NCBI GenBank assembly: GCA_021397835.1
Contig: JAJFZO010000889.1
Span: 5,208,001 to 5,272,000 of the forward strand
Source: Moringa oleifera
Taxonomy: Eukaryota > Streptophyta > Magnoliopsida > Brassicales > Moringaceae
Direction of reading: 5' to 3'
Length of the DNA stretch: 64,000 bases
The position numbers and the translations under genes are program-made. The notes under the pieces are model-generated. The model was not told where the DNA came from. It saw only the letters and a list, made by a program, of their open reading frames with translations, and did not search any database. Numbering within the stretch: position 1 is the stretch's first letter; each line of letters begins with the position of its first letter. This document shows, one piece after another, positions 19,240 through 31,700 of this stretch.

Positions 19240-22200
19240 ATGGAGAATCCTTCGAGGTATAGCAGAGGTCTTCACTCAAATTCAACGCCTTCTTCCAAGC
19301 AGAGGAGTGGCTACGAGCCATCTGATACAGAGACTGACTGGCAGGAAAGTCCATGGCATGATCACAATCCAAAGATTGAAGCAGCTGTTGACCCTCAAAT
19401 AGTTTCTGCATATTCACCAAGAAACACAAGTCCTGTGAAACTCAGCCAGAGGACTTCTTCCAACAATGGTGGATCTTCTGCTGCTAAGAGGGACTCCAGA
19501 GCCAATTCAGCTCCAAGAAGACACAGCAGCAAATCACCTTACAAGTTTCGGAGGGATGATGATGTCAGTCATTGGCCTAAACCCAGTTTGGATATTCGTA
19601 GAAATATCAGCCCCTTCTCGAAATCTGAGCGGAGAAGACATGTTTCACCTCATAAGCCTGAGAGGGAGGAGCAAGAACTGGTAACCAACGTGGTTTATGA
19701 TGAGATTGTTGGCTTAAACAGGAAGCAAAATCGTAGAACACCCACCAGAGATGGAAAGGGAACCAACTCACAGTTTCATGGAGTTGGTAGGGTGACTGAG
19801 AAATCGACCTATATTCGCAGATCAGTGACTGCTCCAAGACTAAGAACGAGAGAGGACCAACAGTACAGTAATGGTGGTCGAATGGAGCAAATGGGAGAGA
19901 GAACCTCATCACCTTCAAGGAACATGATATGGAAGCAAAGAGAAGCTTCACTGCAAGTGAAGGCACCATCAGTTGGCGAACTCAATGAAATGGTTGCCGA
20001 TGCAAAGGTGTCTAAAGGAGGGCCTGCGTTTCATGCTTCAAATTTTGAAAGCACAGACTCGATTTCACCAGGCGATATCTTCTTTTCTCGTGAGCAAATG
20101 ACCTTGGCGATGCAGAAGAACGACCTGGGGAAGAAAAGTGGCATTGACAGCCACCCTAGGCCTCCAATTTCTTCTGTTTCTCATCCTCGAGATAAAGTAA
20201 TTTCCATTCGTGATCGCAACAAGCAAAGGAGTTTAACGAAGTCTGGCTCATCGCAAACCAATGTGACCCTCAGCTCAGCTGCAAGCAGGCACAGTGGTAA
20301 GCTTAGCTCTGAAAGTAGTAAGATAAGTACTGATACCAGTGGGAGGACAAGTGTAAGCCTAGGGAAGTTTACAGCCAACAGGCGCAAGAACCAGACAGAT
20401 GCTTGGTTTGCCTGTATGAGGAAAGGGCCTTGCAGGACCTCAAGATCGCCTGAAAAGCAAGCAATCAATGAAGCCTATTTTATCGAGAAGGCATTTGTAG
20501 TTGAAAAGCTGAGACCATTTTGGGCTGATAAGCATCAGCCTAGTTCTCTGGATGGATTCACCTGCCATAAACAGGAAGCTCAGCTGCTCAAGCAACTCGT
20601 AAGTTAATTCAGGATAGCAAATTAACTCATTTCATTGATCAGATTTTCCCATCAAAACTTCTTGTATGCTGCAACTAATGCAGGTTTTCCATTTCTCACA
20701 ACTTGGCCTGTTAACTTGTACTCTTTTGGTTTTCCAGGTTCCCGAGAGAAGCCGTCCTCATATTTTGTTCAAGGGACCATCAGGATCTGGAAAAAGAGCT
20801 CTGGCAATGGCTCTACTACGTGAAATATATGGTGATCCATCCTGGGACGTATGTTCCCTGTAAACCGAGCAATAATCTTCTCAATCTTTAGGCCCCTTTG
20901 GATGCTAAACTAACAATGACAAGTTTCCATTTTTCCATGCAGATATCTCATGAGCTAAGATGTTTCCCAGTTCAGGTAGATTACAAACTAATAGATCAGA
21001 AACTTTTATTTCTGCAACACTAAACTAGAAAGAAATTCATTATAATTTGGATCTGGACAGGAAAAAAGGCCAGTGCAAGTGGTTGTTCCATTGGCATCCA
21101 GTGCTCATCATGTGGAGCTTAACGTAAAGCTGGAAGCAAATGCTAAATATGCTTTAATGGGTTTAGTCAAGGAATTAAGTAGCAACTGCGTGATCTCCCC
21201 TGAAATCAGCGAAGCTAATCTCAAGTCAGATTATAAAGGTATGATTCCTCAAATTACATACATGATTCACAAGAACAAGTTTAGCTTACATATCGATCCA
21301 CTCGGAGCTGATAGACTTTTGCCTTGATTTCAGTTATAGTTCTTTATGAAATTGACAAAGCAGCAGAGGACATTCAACACTTGATCAAATGGATTATGGA
21401 CCGTTACATGGAAGTTTGTAAGCTAATGCTCTGTTGCGAAGATGATGCTGAGATCCTAGAATCAGTGAAGAACCGCTGCAAAGTCATTAACGTTGATGCT
21501 CCAATAACTCATGAAGTAAGTGTCACATTGATTTTACAGTGTACTTGCTTCATGAATTAGTATTATCAATAACGCTTTGATCTTGTATTTTTTTTTCTTT
21601 CTACTGTTCTATCTGTAAACAATTTACTAGATCATGGAGGTACTCCTTCAGATAGCAAAAAAGGAGGATTTTGATTTGCCGATGAGCTTTGCTGCCAAAA
21701 TTGCAGCAAAATCGAAGCAGAACTTACGGAAGGCAATCATGGCTCTTGAAGCATGCAGAGCACACAAGTATGGATTGAAGAAGATCATACTGAATTTGTG
21801 ATAAAGTTTTACCTATTAAAAATGAAATTTTCCTACAGATTTTCCTGGAATTTTTTATTGTTTGCAGCTACCCTTTTGCTGATGACCAACCAATCCTTCT
21901 TGGGTGGGAAGAGGTCTTGATAGAAGTTGCTGCAGAAATCCTGTTTGATCCTTCACCTAACAGGTATCCTTCCTCCTACAGATCTCCTGAAGTGTAACAG
22001 TTACTTCATGTAGTCCACTTCACTGCCTGTATCTGAAAATGGTGGACATGATGTCGAATGTTCATGATTCTGTCAGATTATTTTCTGTACGGGGAAAGTT
22101 TCAGAAGCTCCTCCTGGAATTCGTTCATCCCAAACTAATTCTCCAGGTGATGCTTTTTCCCAAAAACAACACCTTCAGTTATCAGGGAGCTCAGTTTCCT

Positions 22201-22590
22201 TACAGGGCCTGTATTTTCAACAATGCAGAAGCTTGTCGAGCAGTTCCTCAAAGGAGTTGAGCCTGGCATAAAGAGAGAAATCTACTACTGGCATGCTTAT
22301 TATGTAAGTTCAATCCTCCTTCCATTATAATATCTTCCAGGCCTGAAGAAGGAAAGTAACTCAAAGGTTACCAATGACAGGACAAGAGGCTCCCAACAGG
22401 ACCAACCGCTTTGCTCAAGTTAGAAGGTAAGATGAACCAATTAAACATGCTCATGCTCAAAGCCTTAATCAGAAACATGGCAGTTTTCAATGAAATAAAA
22501 CTGTCTGGTTATGATCCTTTTGTTGCAGAATTTGTGGCCAAGTTCATGAGCATTTACAGGAAGAGTTCCAGCCATCGTCGCTTCATCTAA
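19240..22590 (+). CDS. RFC3/5-like clamp-loader protein with long basic N-terminal extension
   Basis: Eleven exons, 19240-20598, 20738-20848, 20943-20975, 21061-21238, 21334-21515, 21631-21767, 21868-21963, 22077-22146, 22229-22303, 22381-22426 and 22529-22590, encode 782 residues. Residues 1-400 are disordered, Ser/Arg/Lys-rich and basic. The module at 427-782 ([20 protein letters not shown] onward) has the size and order of a replication factor C small subunit nearest RFC3/RFC5. The P-loop is [11 protein letters not shown] at 465-475, with Arg after the Lys where active ATPases have Ser/Thr. The Walker B region is [10 protein letters not shown], without the usual Asp-Glu pair, and the SRC motif is VKNRC. 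The collar follows, ending [15 protein letters not shown]. Known: the yeast Rfc5 ATP site is also inactive. I infer a non-hydrolysing clamp-loader-like protein. Canonical RFC lacks the extension, so a replication role is not certain. The TTG-initiated extension upstream is not used. Confidence 0.85.
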
Positions 22591-23423
22591 CTTTCACTTG
22601 AATTCAGATCACTGAAAAGAAAAGTGTGAATCAAATCCTTATAAATTGGGTTCTCAGGCCTTTGTTTTTGGGTATATCGGTGTAGATAAAGTGGTGTTAA
22701 TTGCTTGATAAAAGGATCACAGCATGTGAACTAGAAGTTCGCAAGCTCAGAATGGACTGTTTGTAATGCCAAAAAGGCCAAAACTTTCAGCTCCATAGAA
22801 TTTACCCACTTGATATCTCACCATTATCATCCATACTTTCATATCAATGCCTATCTTAGAATTTTGATAGCCACTCACTTGAAAGGTTTCACAGAAAACA
22901 AAGAGCTGAAATAATATAATTTGCTCATTTACCATTTTCTCTTCATTATAATTTTTAAATGTTAAAATTAATATTTTAATATTTTTTATTAATTATTAAT
23001 TTAAAATATTCAACTCAGTTTACTTGTTATAAAAATATATAATCAAAACAGACTAAAACTCTGAAAAAAAAATTTATCACTTAAGTCAATCATATTTAAT
23101 GATCACGTTAAAATGTAGCATTTTTAATTTAGATTATGTTATTTTTATTAAGCCATATGTCGTTTTGATAATAAAAAATTTAAAATATAAGTATAATCAT
23201 TATATTTTTATCTAAAAATAAAACATCAAATAAAAAATATTTTTAAACTAAAATTATTAATTATTTATAATAGAATAATTTAATTATCTGAAAATTTCAC
23301 AAAGAATATTATGACCAGGGATGGCATATTGGGGAGGAGAACCAAAGCATGATCAAAGTGATTAAGCAACTTTATTCGTTGGCAAATAGGAGCCTAAAGC
23401 GTGATAGAATGACAAATTTCATG

Positions 23424-23455
23424 GTCCACGTGTACGCTCCTGGTTTGTACGTGTC
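23424..23455 (+). promoter_or_regulatory. G-box and ABRE-type motifs in the pyrophosphatase promoter
   Basis: CACGTG at 23,427-23,432 and TACGTGTC at 23,448-23,455 lie about 200 bases upstream of the TATA box. An ACCGAC core (DRE/CRT type) follows at 23,515-23,520. bZIP and bHLH factors bind ACGT-core motifs and DREB factors bind RCCGAC, so ABA, light or cold response is possible. No expression evidence is in the sequence. Confidence 0.5.
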
Positions 23456-23541
23456 GTTCACACTAAACGTTTAGCACGACAATCTTCTTCAAAAGGCCCT
23501 GATCGCAATGGGAAACCGACCTCTTACACATTTCCAGGTAT

Positions 23542-23595
23542 CCACGGCCGTCGGATCAATCTATGTTTGCATCCAAGGAACCAGATTGACCGTGG
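23542..23595. repeat. Interrupted inverted repeat in the pyrophosphatase promoter
   Basis: CCACGG and TCAATCT on the left arm are mirrored by AGATTGA and CCGTGG on the right, with about 20 bases between the arms. The word GCCGTCGGATCAAT in the left arm is typical of plant upstream regions. Function unknown. Confidence 0.5.
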
Positions 23596-23649
23596 ACTGG
23601 CTGTTGAACGATGCCCAAGAATTGACAGCGCAACTTCTCTCACCTTCCT

Positions 23650-23655
23650 TATAAA
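23650..23655 (+). promoter_or_regulatory. TATA box of the pyrophosphatase gene
   Basis: TATAAA in the context CCTTATAAACACTA lies downstream of the ACGT motifs. Transcription would start near 23,680, ahead of the leader intron. Confidence 0.6.
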
Positions 23656-25151
23656 CACTACAGACGCACGGACTCTCTGGTGTTCGTAGTGCTCTTTGTA
23701 TAGAGGGTAACTTCACGTTGGAATCGTGATCTCAAGCTTTATTTTGCTTCTGTGAGATTCTTTGTGAGTTCAACTTATGATATTTAGATGTCATCAAAAT
23801 CATCCTACCTTTTCGCTGGCTTTTGGTTTTAACCCGTTTGATTCCTTTTCTCCGCTTGTTCTGTGTTTGCTGGATAGGAGAGCTAATTTGATGAATACCC
23901 ATTTGTTTCTGTTTTAGCTTTATGGGAAGAGATTTCAACAAATCTGCTAATTTCATTAATGGATTTAGTTGGTGCTTGAGTGTCTTGTTTGTATGGTATG
24001 TTGTGTTACTGGGAATCTGCATGTGCGTTTTCCCCCTCTGGGTAAGTTCAGTTCTATTGAACGCTTCAATTATTTGTTTCTTCAGATAAATAATATTATT
24101 TTTGCTTTTTCTTGTCTGCTTTTGCTTTTAAATTTAGATCAGGTGATCAGATTCCTGTAGCTGCTTCATGCCTTGCCAACTATCTTTCAATTTAAGTGAA
24201 GATATTATACTAATTATGCTTGTGCATTCCCTGGTAAAAAATTGAATTCGGTTTCTGATATTCTTTTAAATCAATATTGTAGTGACATCTGCTAATCTAG
24301 TTTATGCAAATTGTTTTTGCCAGTTTAATTGAAAAAACTTTCCCAAATCATGCTTCAATATGATTAACATGAAAGTCTGTTATATTTTGTTGGATAAGCA
24401 TTCGAGTTTCAGCTGATAGATACTCTGTTTTAATGCCCTGTATTCTCTAGAAGCACTCTTTATAGTTGAGTTAGTTTGATTAGCTATTGCAGGTGTTATT
24501 TTATTCATAAATAAATCGCAAAACATGAGAGCTCATGAAGAGAGAAGAACATTCAGTTAGTGCAGGATTTCCAGGTCATAAGACTTTCATAAACTTTCTT
24601 GTATCTGCAAGAATAACAGAGAAAAAGTGTGGGAAAGTTGCTGGAAAAATTCCAGAGAGTTAGCTGCACAGTCTGGAAGGCGTATTTGATCTTTTTTCAT
24701 AGTGAATCTTAATCTGTGGGACCTGTAGACTTGGCTTCAAATCGAACCACTATGAATCTTGGCGTCAATCAATCTTGTTTCCTTTATCAGTTTCATGCTT
24801 GGTAATGTCCAACATATTTTCAGAGTCTTTTGCTATCAAATGATTTGTGTGAAATCACACTGTAGGGCTCATTCCATGCTTTCTTGCCAGAACCGAATGA
24901 GACTTTTACTCCTACAGATTTTCCTTATTTGCTTGGTCTGCGCATTATTATATAAAATTTGAGATGCTTTCCAGTGGTGAAATATTAATTTTCTTTTCCT
25001 TGCACCTTATTTTGAATGACATCTTCTTCATTATTGAAAATAATTTCCATTTTAGGTATATATCTCTCCTTTCAAATGATGTTAAGTCATGTGTTTCATT
25101 GAGGATGATTTTGGTTATGTACATATTGTTGTTATTCAGGTAGCCTGAAAA

Positions 25152-27807
25152 ATGGCAAACAGCAGTGGAGAAGCAAGTAGCAAGAATTCAGTGTACCCTC
25201 ATGTTGTCCTCAATGAAAGAATCCTTTCTTCATTGTCAAGAAGATCTATTGCTGCTCATCCTTGGCATGACTTAGAAATTGGTACAGTTCCCTTGGTGTA
25301 GATAGTTTGTTTTGGTCTATAGTTCAATTGCATATGGGTTGGCCCTGAATAGTATGCTATGTATGACTTTCATACTCATCCAATACCTCTTAACATCAAT
25401 TACAAAGTTGTGTTCAAATGTGAACAGTTATAATATGTTGATCACCATTTTATAATCTATACAGGTCCTGGTGCTCCAGCAGTTTTCAACTGTGTAAGTT
25501 TCATTATCTCGAGTCTCTACTGTTGCATACCTTGAGTGTTAACATGTCACTTATAATCTCTCACTTTCTTGGGCCCTAAGAGCCATGTGACGCAGCTTAT
25601 TATGTGTAATATGTCAGGTCATTAACAGTGAAATCTGTCAACATGTGCTAACATATTTTGGACTCGAGATCTTTTGTTTGTGACATGAAAGTGGCCAGAG
25701 GAAATTAAACCAATTGAAACAATGTTATGTTCTCCGTAAGGTTTGTGTCAAGTAGAGATTCAGTCTTGCTAGCGGAACTTTTCTGGCCAGCTGCCACATA
25801 TATAATATTCTTACTTTTAGTTCTGGCTTTATAACATATTCCACTCACTATAACCAAGATATATGTGCATGTGCTTGTGTGTGTACGCATGCATATTTGT
25901 AGAAGTTCTACCATTCTAGCACTTAGCATGCAGATTCTAATACAATTTACTGTGGCAGGTGGTTGAAATTGGCAAAGGCAGCAAGGTCAAGTATGAGCTC
26001 GACAAGGCCAGTGGCCTTATAAAAGTGCGACTCTTGCTCTTTCTTTCCAGATAGAGCTCTTTCAAAATTAATTCTATATTTTTGTGCCAAACCTGCCTCA
26101 TTTCCAGTAACAGGCCCAATATTTTGATTCAGATTGGTAGTAGTTGACATGAGTTTAGTCAAAATCGGTGGTCTCTATTTAGGAACTAGGAAGGATATCT
26201 CTAATTCATGAATTGATAGTAGCGGTAGGGACTAACAATACATATCAATGAAGTGTCAAAATGTTAAAAAATGGTTTTCTGTAGATCCCTGAACAATTTA
26301 TTTCAACAACTAAAGAATGAACTTTTCTATAAATATCTGTTTCGAGTTATATGCCCTGATAAGCATGCTTGCAAGTAGAATTTTGTCAAACTAATTCATA
26401 ACAGATACTGAAATGTTAACTTCATACCTATTGAATCACCGGCATTGATTATAATGCAAGTGGATTTCTTGGTAGTAATATTCTGATCTTCTTCGGATCA
26501 TGTTTTTGCTGTTAAATTGGTGTTAAGACATTGGTAATTCACATTAAGTTCATGCATGTGTACTGAAAAAGAAGAAGGAAATAACTCACAACTGAACTTT
26601 TAATAAGTAGGTTGACCGTGTTCTCTACTCGTCTGTTGTTTACCCACACAACTATGGCTTCATCCCGCGTACTATTTGTGAAGACAGTGATCCCATGGAT
26701 GTCCTGATACTGATGCAGGTTGTACATGCTTGACTCATTAACTTTTCGCAGTGAAATTGATATCTAAAGTTATAATATGACTGAACTAATTGGGTTTTGG
26801 ATTTTTCTCTTTGATAGGAACCTGTGATGCCCGGTACTTTCCTTCGTGCTCGTGCTATTGGGTTAATGCCCATGATTGATCAGGTAAGCCTGGAGTTGTT
26901 TAGAACATTGTTAACTGATTAGAAGGCCAAAGATGGTTTCCAGTCCATTCATTGTTCTGGCTCTCCATGCTGGACCAAGCTCCAGAGGGTTAATGATCAT
27001 TGATGATTCTAGTGTCATTTTGCCTGTGCTAATTTGCACAGGAGATTGATAATGAAATAGACCCAAAAAAAACTGTTATTTTGCTTATGGTATTCTCTGG
27101 CAGGTTTAATATTTGCTCCAATCTTGCTGCATATCTATACTGTAAAAGATTCTTGTAGTCACAAGACTTCTTTTGCAGGGTGAAAAGGATGACAAAATCA
27201 TAGCTGTATGTGCTGATGACCCTGAGTTTCGTCATTACAAGGACATCAAAGAGCTTCCTCCACATCGCCTTGCAGAAATTCGCCGCTTCTTCGAGGACTG
27301 TATCCACTTTCATTCAATCAAATCGTTACCTGCTTTAACCCACTAATATTTTCTTTCATTACTTTTGTTAGATCATAGTAGCAATTAAATTAGCAAATGT
27401 TAAATCTCATCACCCTCTCATCAAGCTTCCAAGAAATGTTACTTTAGGTGTTAAGATCTTGTCATCTGCTAAGATTGTCTGCTCCGATGAACTGTATTCC
27501 TTTTATCATCTTCAATGGCAGACAAGAAGAACGAGAACAAAAAAGTGGATGTGGAAGACTTTCTGCCAGCTGAGTCTGCAATTTCTGCCATTAACTACTC
27601 CATGTGAGTTTCCTAGTGATCTATCCAGATTCAAACTCAACATTCTACTTAAGACTCCGATACTGCATGCTGTATAAGTCTACTCTATCATTCACAGGAA
27701 ACAAAATTTCCTGGAATCAGGGATGCAGTGTAATATTTTCCTTATGGGTTGTTTCCTCTTGCAGGGATCTTTATGCTGCCTACATTGTGGAAAGCCTGAG
27801 GCAGTGA
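25152..27807 (+). CDS. PPA: Soluble inorganic pyrophosphatase
   Basis: This enzyme hydrolyses inorganic pyrophosphate to two phosphates, using Mg2+, in the cytosol. It pulls biosynthetic reactions forward and sets cytosolic PPi for sucrose metabolism. Eight exons, 25152-25281, 25465-25493, 25959-26024, 26611-26718, 26818-26883, 27179-27299, 27522-27603 and 27765-27807, join to 214 residues, the usual size of plant family I PPases. Key segments are [43 protein letters not shown], the signature [12 protein letters not shown] with Asp100, Asp102 and Asp105, [20 protein letters not shown] and [14 protein letters not shown]. The N-terminus is short and shows no transit peptide, unlike plastid PPA6. 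A leader intron ends at 25,139, twelve bases before the ATG. Promoter motifs suggest possible stress or hormone control. I recall PPA2 (At2g18230) near COAD in Arabidopsis, matching this order. Confidence 0.95.
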
Positions 27808-28775
27808 GTAATTGGGAGACTAGTTAGTGAATCAATCCCACTGAACGGTTATCATGTTGCTGGAGCTACGACTTCCTTCTGCTTCCTATCTAACATGTAG
27901 TGCTTATTGTGTAATCAGCTATTTATGGAACTGATAGTGCTAATTGTCCTTTTGATATACTTGATTTTATATAGAACATCAAAGTTTCATTTCCTGAAGG
28001 AAAATTTTATCTGAAGTGATGGCTGCAAGTGATGATCCTTTGCTATTCTATGCTGATGGTTTGGGCATTTACAAAATGGATTCAGGATTTTTATTGATCT
28101 GGTTTGATATTTAAAGAAAATAAAATAATTTATTTATTATATTAATATCAATTAAATAAATAAAATAAATATTATTTATTTATTTTATTAAATTATTAGA
28201 TGTTGGATGATTTTGCTTTATTTTTTATTATTTTTAAAGAAAGAAAATTAAACAAAATATATTTTAATTATTTATTTTTTAAAATGGTTAGATATAGAAA
28301 GATTTTGATTTTATAAAATGAGACTTAATGATTTTTAAACTGGATTTATTTTGATGACTGAAGTGCCAGTTGAGTTCAAATGCCTAGTTATGTAATGCCA
28401 GCTTATCTTAATCACACTAAACGACACCGTCGACTTGATTGTGCCTTCATTTTTCTCGGCTTTCCATTTGAGAAAAACGACGTCGCTATGAAATCAATAG
28501 TAGGGGACGCGTGGCGGAAACTGATTAACAAATTTTTAGAAACTGTAGGAAAAGCATTTGTAGAGAGAGAGACTGGGGGAATATGTCCCCACCCGGCAGC
28601 GGGCGAGGTACCAGTGGGCGTAGCAATGCCGAGAGGAAGTGCTAAGGTACAACAGAGAAGCCTGCTTTTGGGGATAATCTTTCTCTCACTTCTCAAGTGC
28701 TTAGCTTTCTCAGCTAAAAGTCTCCCACACCAAAAACCGTCAATCTCAGCGGGGAAGAATCAGAAGAGGAAGTAG
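27808..28775. other. Spacer between the pyrophosphatase and gamma carbonic anhydrase genes
   Basis: The first part is 3' UTR. 28,110-28,330 is AT-rich and contains several ATTTATT words. The last 400 bases are GC-richer, with AAACGACACCGT (28,419-28,430) and AAACGACGTCG (28,475-28,485), and form the promoter and leader of the next gene. A 131-codon plus-strand frame at 28,380-28,775 has no family resemblance and runs into the leader; it is not called. Confidence 0.55.
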
Positions 28776-31700
28776 ATGGGAACATTGGGGAAAGCAATCT
28801 ACAGCGTCGGATTCTGGATCCGAGAAACCGGCCAAGCCCTTGATCGCCTCGGTTGCCGCCTCCAAGGAAACTATTATTTCCAAGAACAGCGTACGTCTCT
28901 AATCATCCCTTGATCTCTCTCCTTTTGCGATCTTCTTACCTCTGTTCATTCACGGTCGTAGGATCCTCCCAATTTTACACGCCGCTGAATGCATATCTTC
29001 ATCTGATTGTACCTTGATCAGTGAACGCTTTACTGTTCGATGCTAGGGAAATGTGAACGTTTGCTTTGAGTTTCCTGATGTGAATTTGAAATGATTATGG
29101 CGAGATAGTTTGCTTATGACTCTGGTGCATCTAATAATTAGATTAGAATGTGAAAACAGTAACCCTCCCGTCTAGTATTGTCTACTGTTCGGTTCGATAG
29201 CTCAGCGGAGAAAAAATACATGTTGGATCTTTCTTTTTGTTGAGCACGCCTGTTTTTGAAGATTTTGGTTCGTGATGTTCCACTTGGTGATATTTTGTCC
29301 AATGTTTGAAGGAAAAGTTAAAACCATCCCACGTCCCAACATGTGGAAAAAGGATAAAAGGATTGCGGCCTTCCAATTAGCTGTGGGAAATACTGCTGAT
29401 AAATGGGGAAAAGCTCATTACTTTCTTTTGTTTAAATTTTCATAGTTTATAATCAGGGATGACACGGAAAGGTGAAGAATGTGACTTCGCTAATTTGTTC
29501 ATCTTTTGGATGTGTGTATGCATGTGTCTGTTTGATCTTACCTCTAACTTTGAAGCATGTTTTATGTTGCATTTCAAAGAATATTCAATTGAAATAGTAG
29601 TGAAAAGTAACAAGCTAGGTAGACTTTGATATCAGTGTATAATACGGTTAAGTATGCATCTCTGGCTTTTAGTGTTGGTTACAATGTCTCTCAACTGTTT
29701 GTAGTTGCTTACCTGTAGTAGAGTTGTTGTGCCTTTCTAATTCTAATTTTTGTTCAGTAACGTGATTGTTTAAAATCCTCAAAGCAAATTTATTGTAGAA
29801 AATGCTTGAAATCAATTTTCTACCCTCTCACTTTTAGAGTTGTAATTATTGTTTTCTATTTATATGTAATTTCTGTCATTGGGGTGGTTATGGATTCATA
29901 TTTTCTACTCTTTAAGTTTTGTTGTATATAACTATAAACTAACTCAATTATTTAATTTACTAAATTCAGTAGATATGGCCCAACTTAAAATATTTAACCT
30001 TTACTGGTTATTTAGTCCCTTTTAACTAATCCTCCTTTTTGGTCATTTAGTGTCGAGGCATCGGACACTTATGAATGTGTTTGACAAAGCTCCTGTTGTA
30101 GACAAAGATGCATTTGTGGCCCCTAGTGCTTCTATCATTGGTGATGTTAAGGTGGGACGAGGTTCTTCCATTTGGTATGGATGTGTTTTGAGAGGTAAGT
30201 TGCATTTATAATTCACAGTTATAAATTGAGAATGCTTATATTGTCTAACAAATCATTCTGTTAGACTGAAACTATCAGGCTATTTTGTTCTTCTGCCAAT
30301 ATGGATATATCCAACTGATTGCCAACCTTCTTTTGTTAAACTCTTAATCATTTCCTTACCTCTTGGTTGTAAAAGTTTGGACTTAAAACTTATCACTGCA
30401 ATAACATGTTAAAATATGATGATATATTAACAACTTCTGGACATACAGTGTTGTTGTTATTTGAGAATCGGTTTTAGTTGCCATTTATAGTTTTAATTTA
30501 CGATGATGGAAATGGGAAAGCTCATATGATGGGTAGTAAATGGCAAATTAACTCTTCACCATTATATTTGGAATATTTTAGGACAATTATCCATTATCTT
30601 GTAATCAGACAAACAATGACATTGGTGTTTTTTTTTTTTTTTCCTGGAGGACATTAGCTTAACATTGGCCTAGCATGAAATCAATCCCGGTATTGATTGG
30701 TATATTGGTGACTCATTTTGAGCTGATGATCATTGTTCTTAGCAAATGATATGTAGATATCAAATTTCTTCTGTAAATTATTGTTATGAAGAAATGAAAA
30801 TCTTGCCTTTCCTCTTCATATTCTTCGCTAGTCAAGTTGCAGAAGAAACGAATAATTTATTTAAGGAAAAACAGTTAATGTAAAGCTAACTACATCTAAT
30901 GTATACATGCAAATCTGTTATTTCTCTGTCTTCCACAAACACACGCACACACAGATATTAGTGGCTTCTCTGACTATAATAGCATGTATGCAGGTGATGT
31001 CAACAGCATCATTATTGGGTCTGGAACAAATGTCCAAGATAATTCTCTTGTTCATGTAGCAAAATCTAACTTAAGTGGGAAGGTTTTACCGACCATCATC
31101 GGAGACAATGTTACTATAGGTTAGTAATTTGCTATCGCCATCCAAATCATACTACATTGTCCTGGTTCTTAAGTAATGGTAAGCAAATTGAACTGAACAG
31201 GTCACAGTGCTGTCTTACATGGATGTACTGTTGATGACGAGGCTTTCGTTGGCATGGGTGCAACTCTGTTAGACGGAGTCTTTGTTGAAAAGCATTCCAT
31301 GGTTGCTGCTGGAGCCCTTGTTAGGCAGAACACCAGGATCCCCTGTGGAGAGGTTTGTAAACGCTTCTGTAGTAGTGACCTGTCGGTCTTTATTTTGCCT
31401 TCAATCATATGAATTATGTTCAGTTAGAGAAGATTTAATGGATTATGCTAGGGGCTGGATGCAAAATCTTATCGTTTGAATAAATTCATTACTGCAACTG
31501 TTCAACAACAATGTTGAACCTTGAGTCATGTGGTTCTTTATCCTCTTGGTCATCAGGCCAAAAGATAGTGCAGTGATATTGGAAATACTCGTCATTGTAT
31601 ATTAGAGAATCTAACAGTTAGTATTTCATTGATGAAGAATTTGGAGTGAAAAAGCAGATGAGATTGATATATAAGACATCTTAAAATACAATATAACAAC

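Larger units (their letters stand above)
22591..25151. other. Spacer and 5' leader of the pyrophosphatase gene
   Basis: After the clamp-loader 3' UTR, DNA from about 22,940 to 23,300 is extremely AT-rich. A more balanced promoter region follows at 23,320-23,660 with G-box, ABRE and DRE-type motifs and a TATA box. From about 23,760 to 25,139 the sequence is T-rich with no convincing frame and ends in a strong acceptor (GTTATTCAG), so most of it is a leader intron of roughly 1.4 kb. The donor position is uncertain. Confidence 0.6.

Noticed and set aside
28380..28775. Plus-strand frame of 131 codons just before the gamma carbonic anhydrase
   Set aside because: It shows no family similarity, covers the promoter words and runs straight into the leader of the real gene; codon content looks random.
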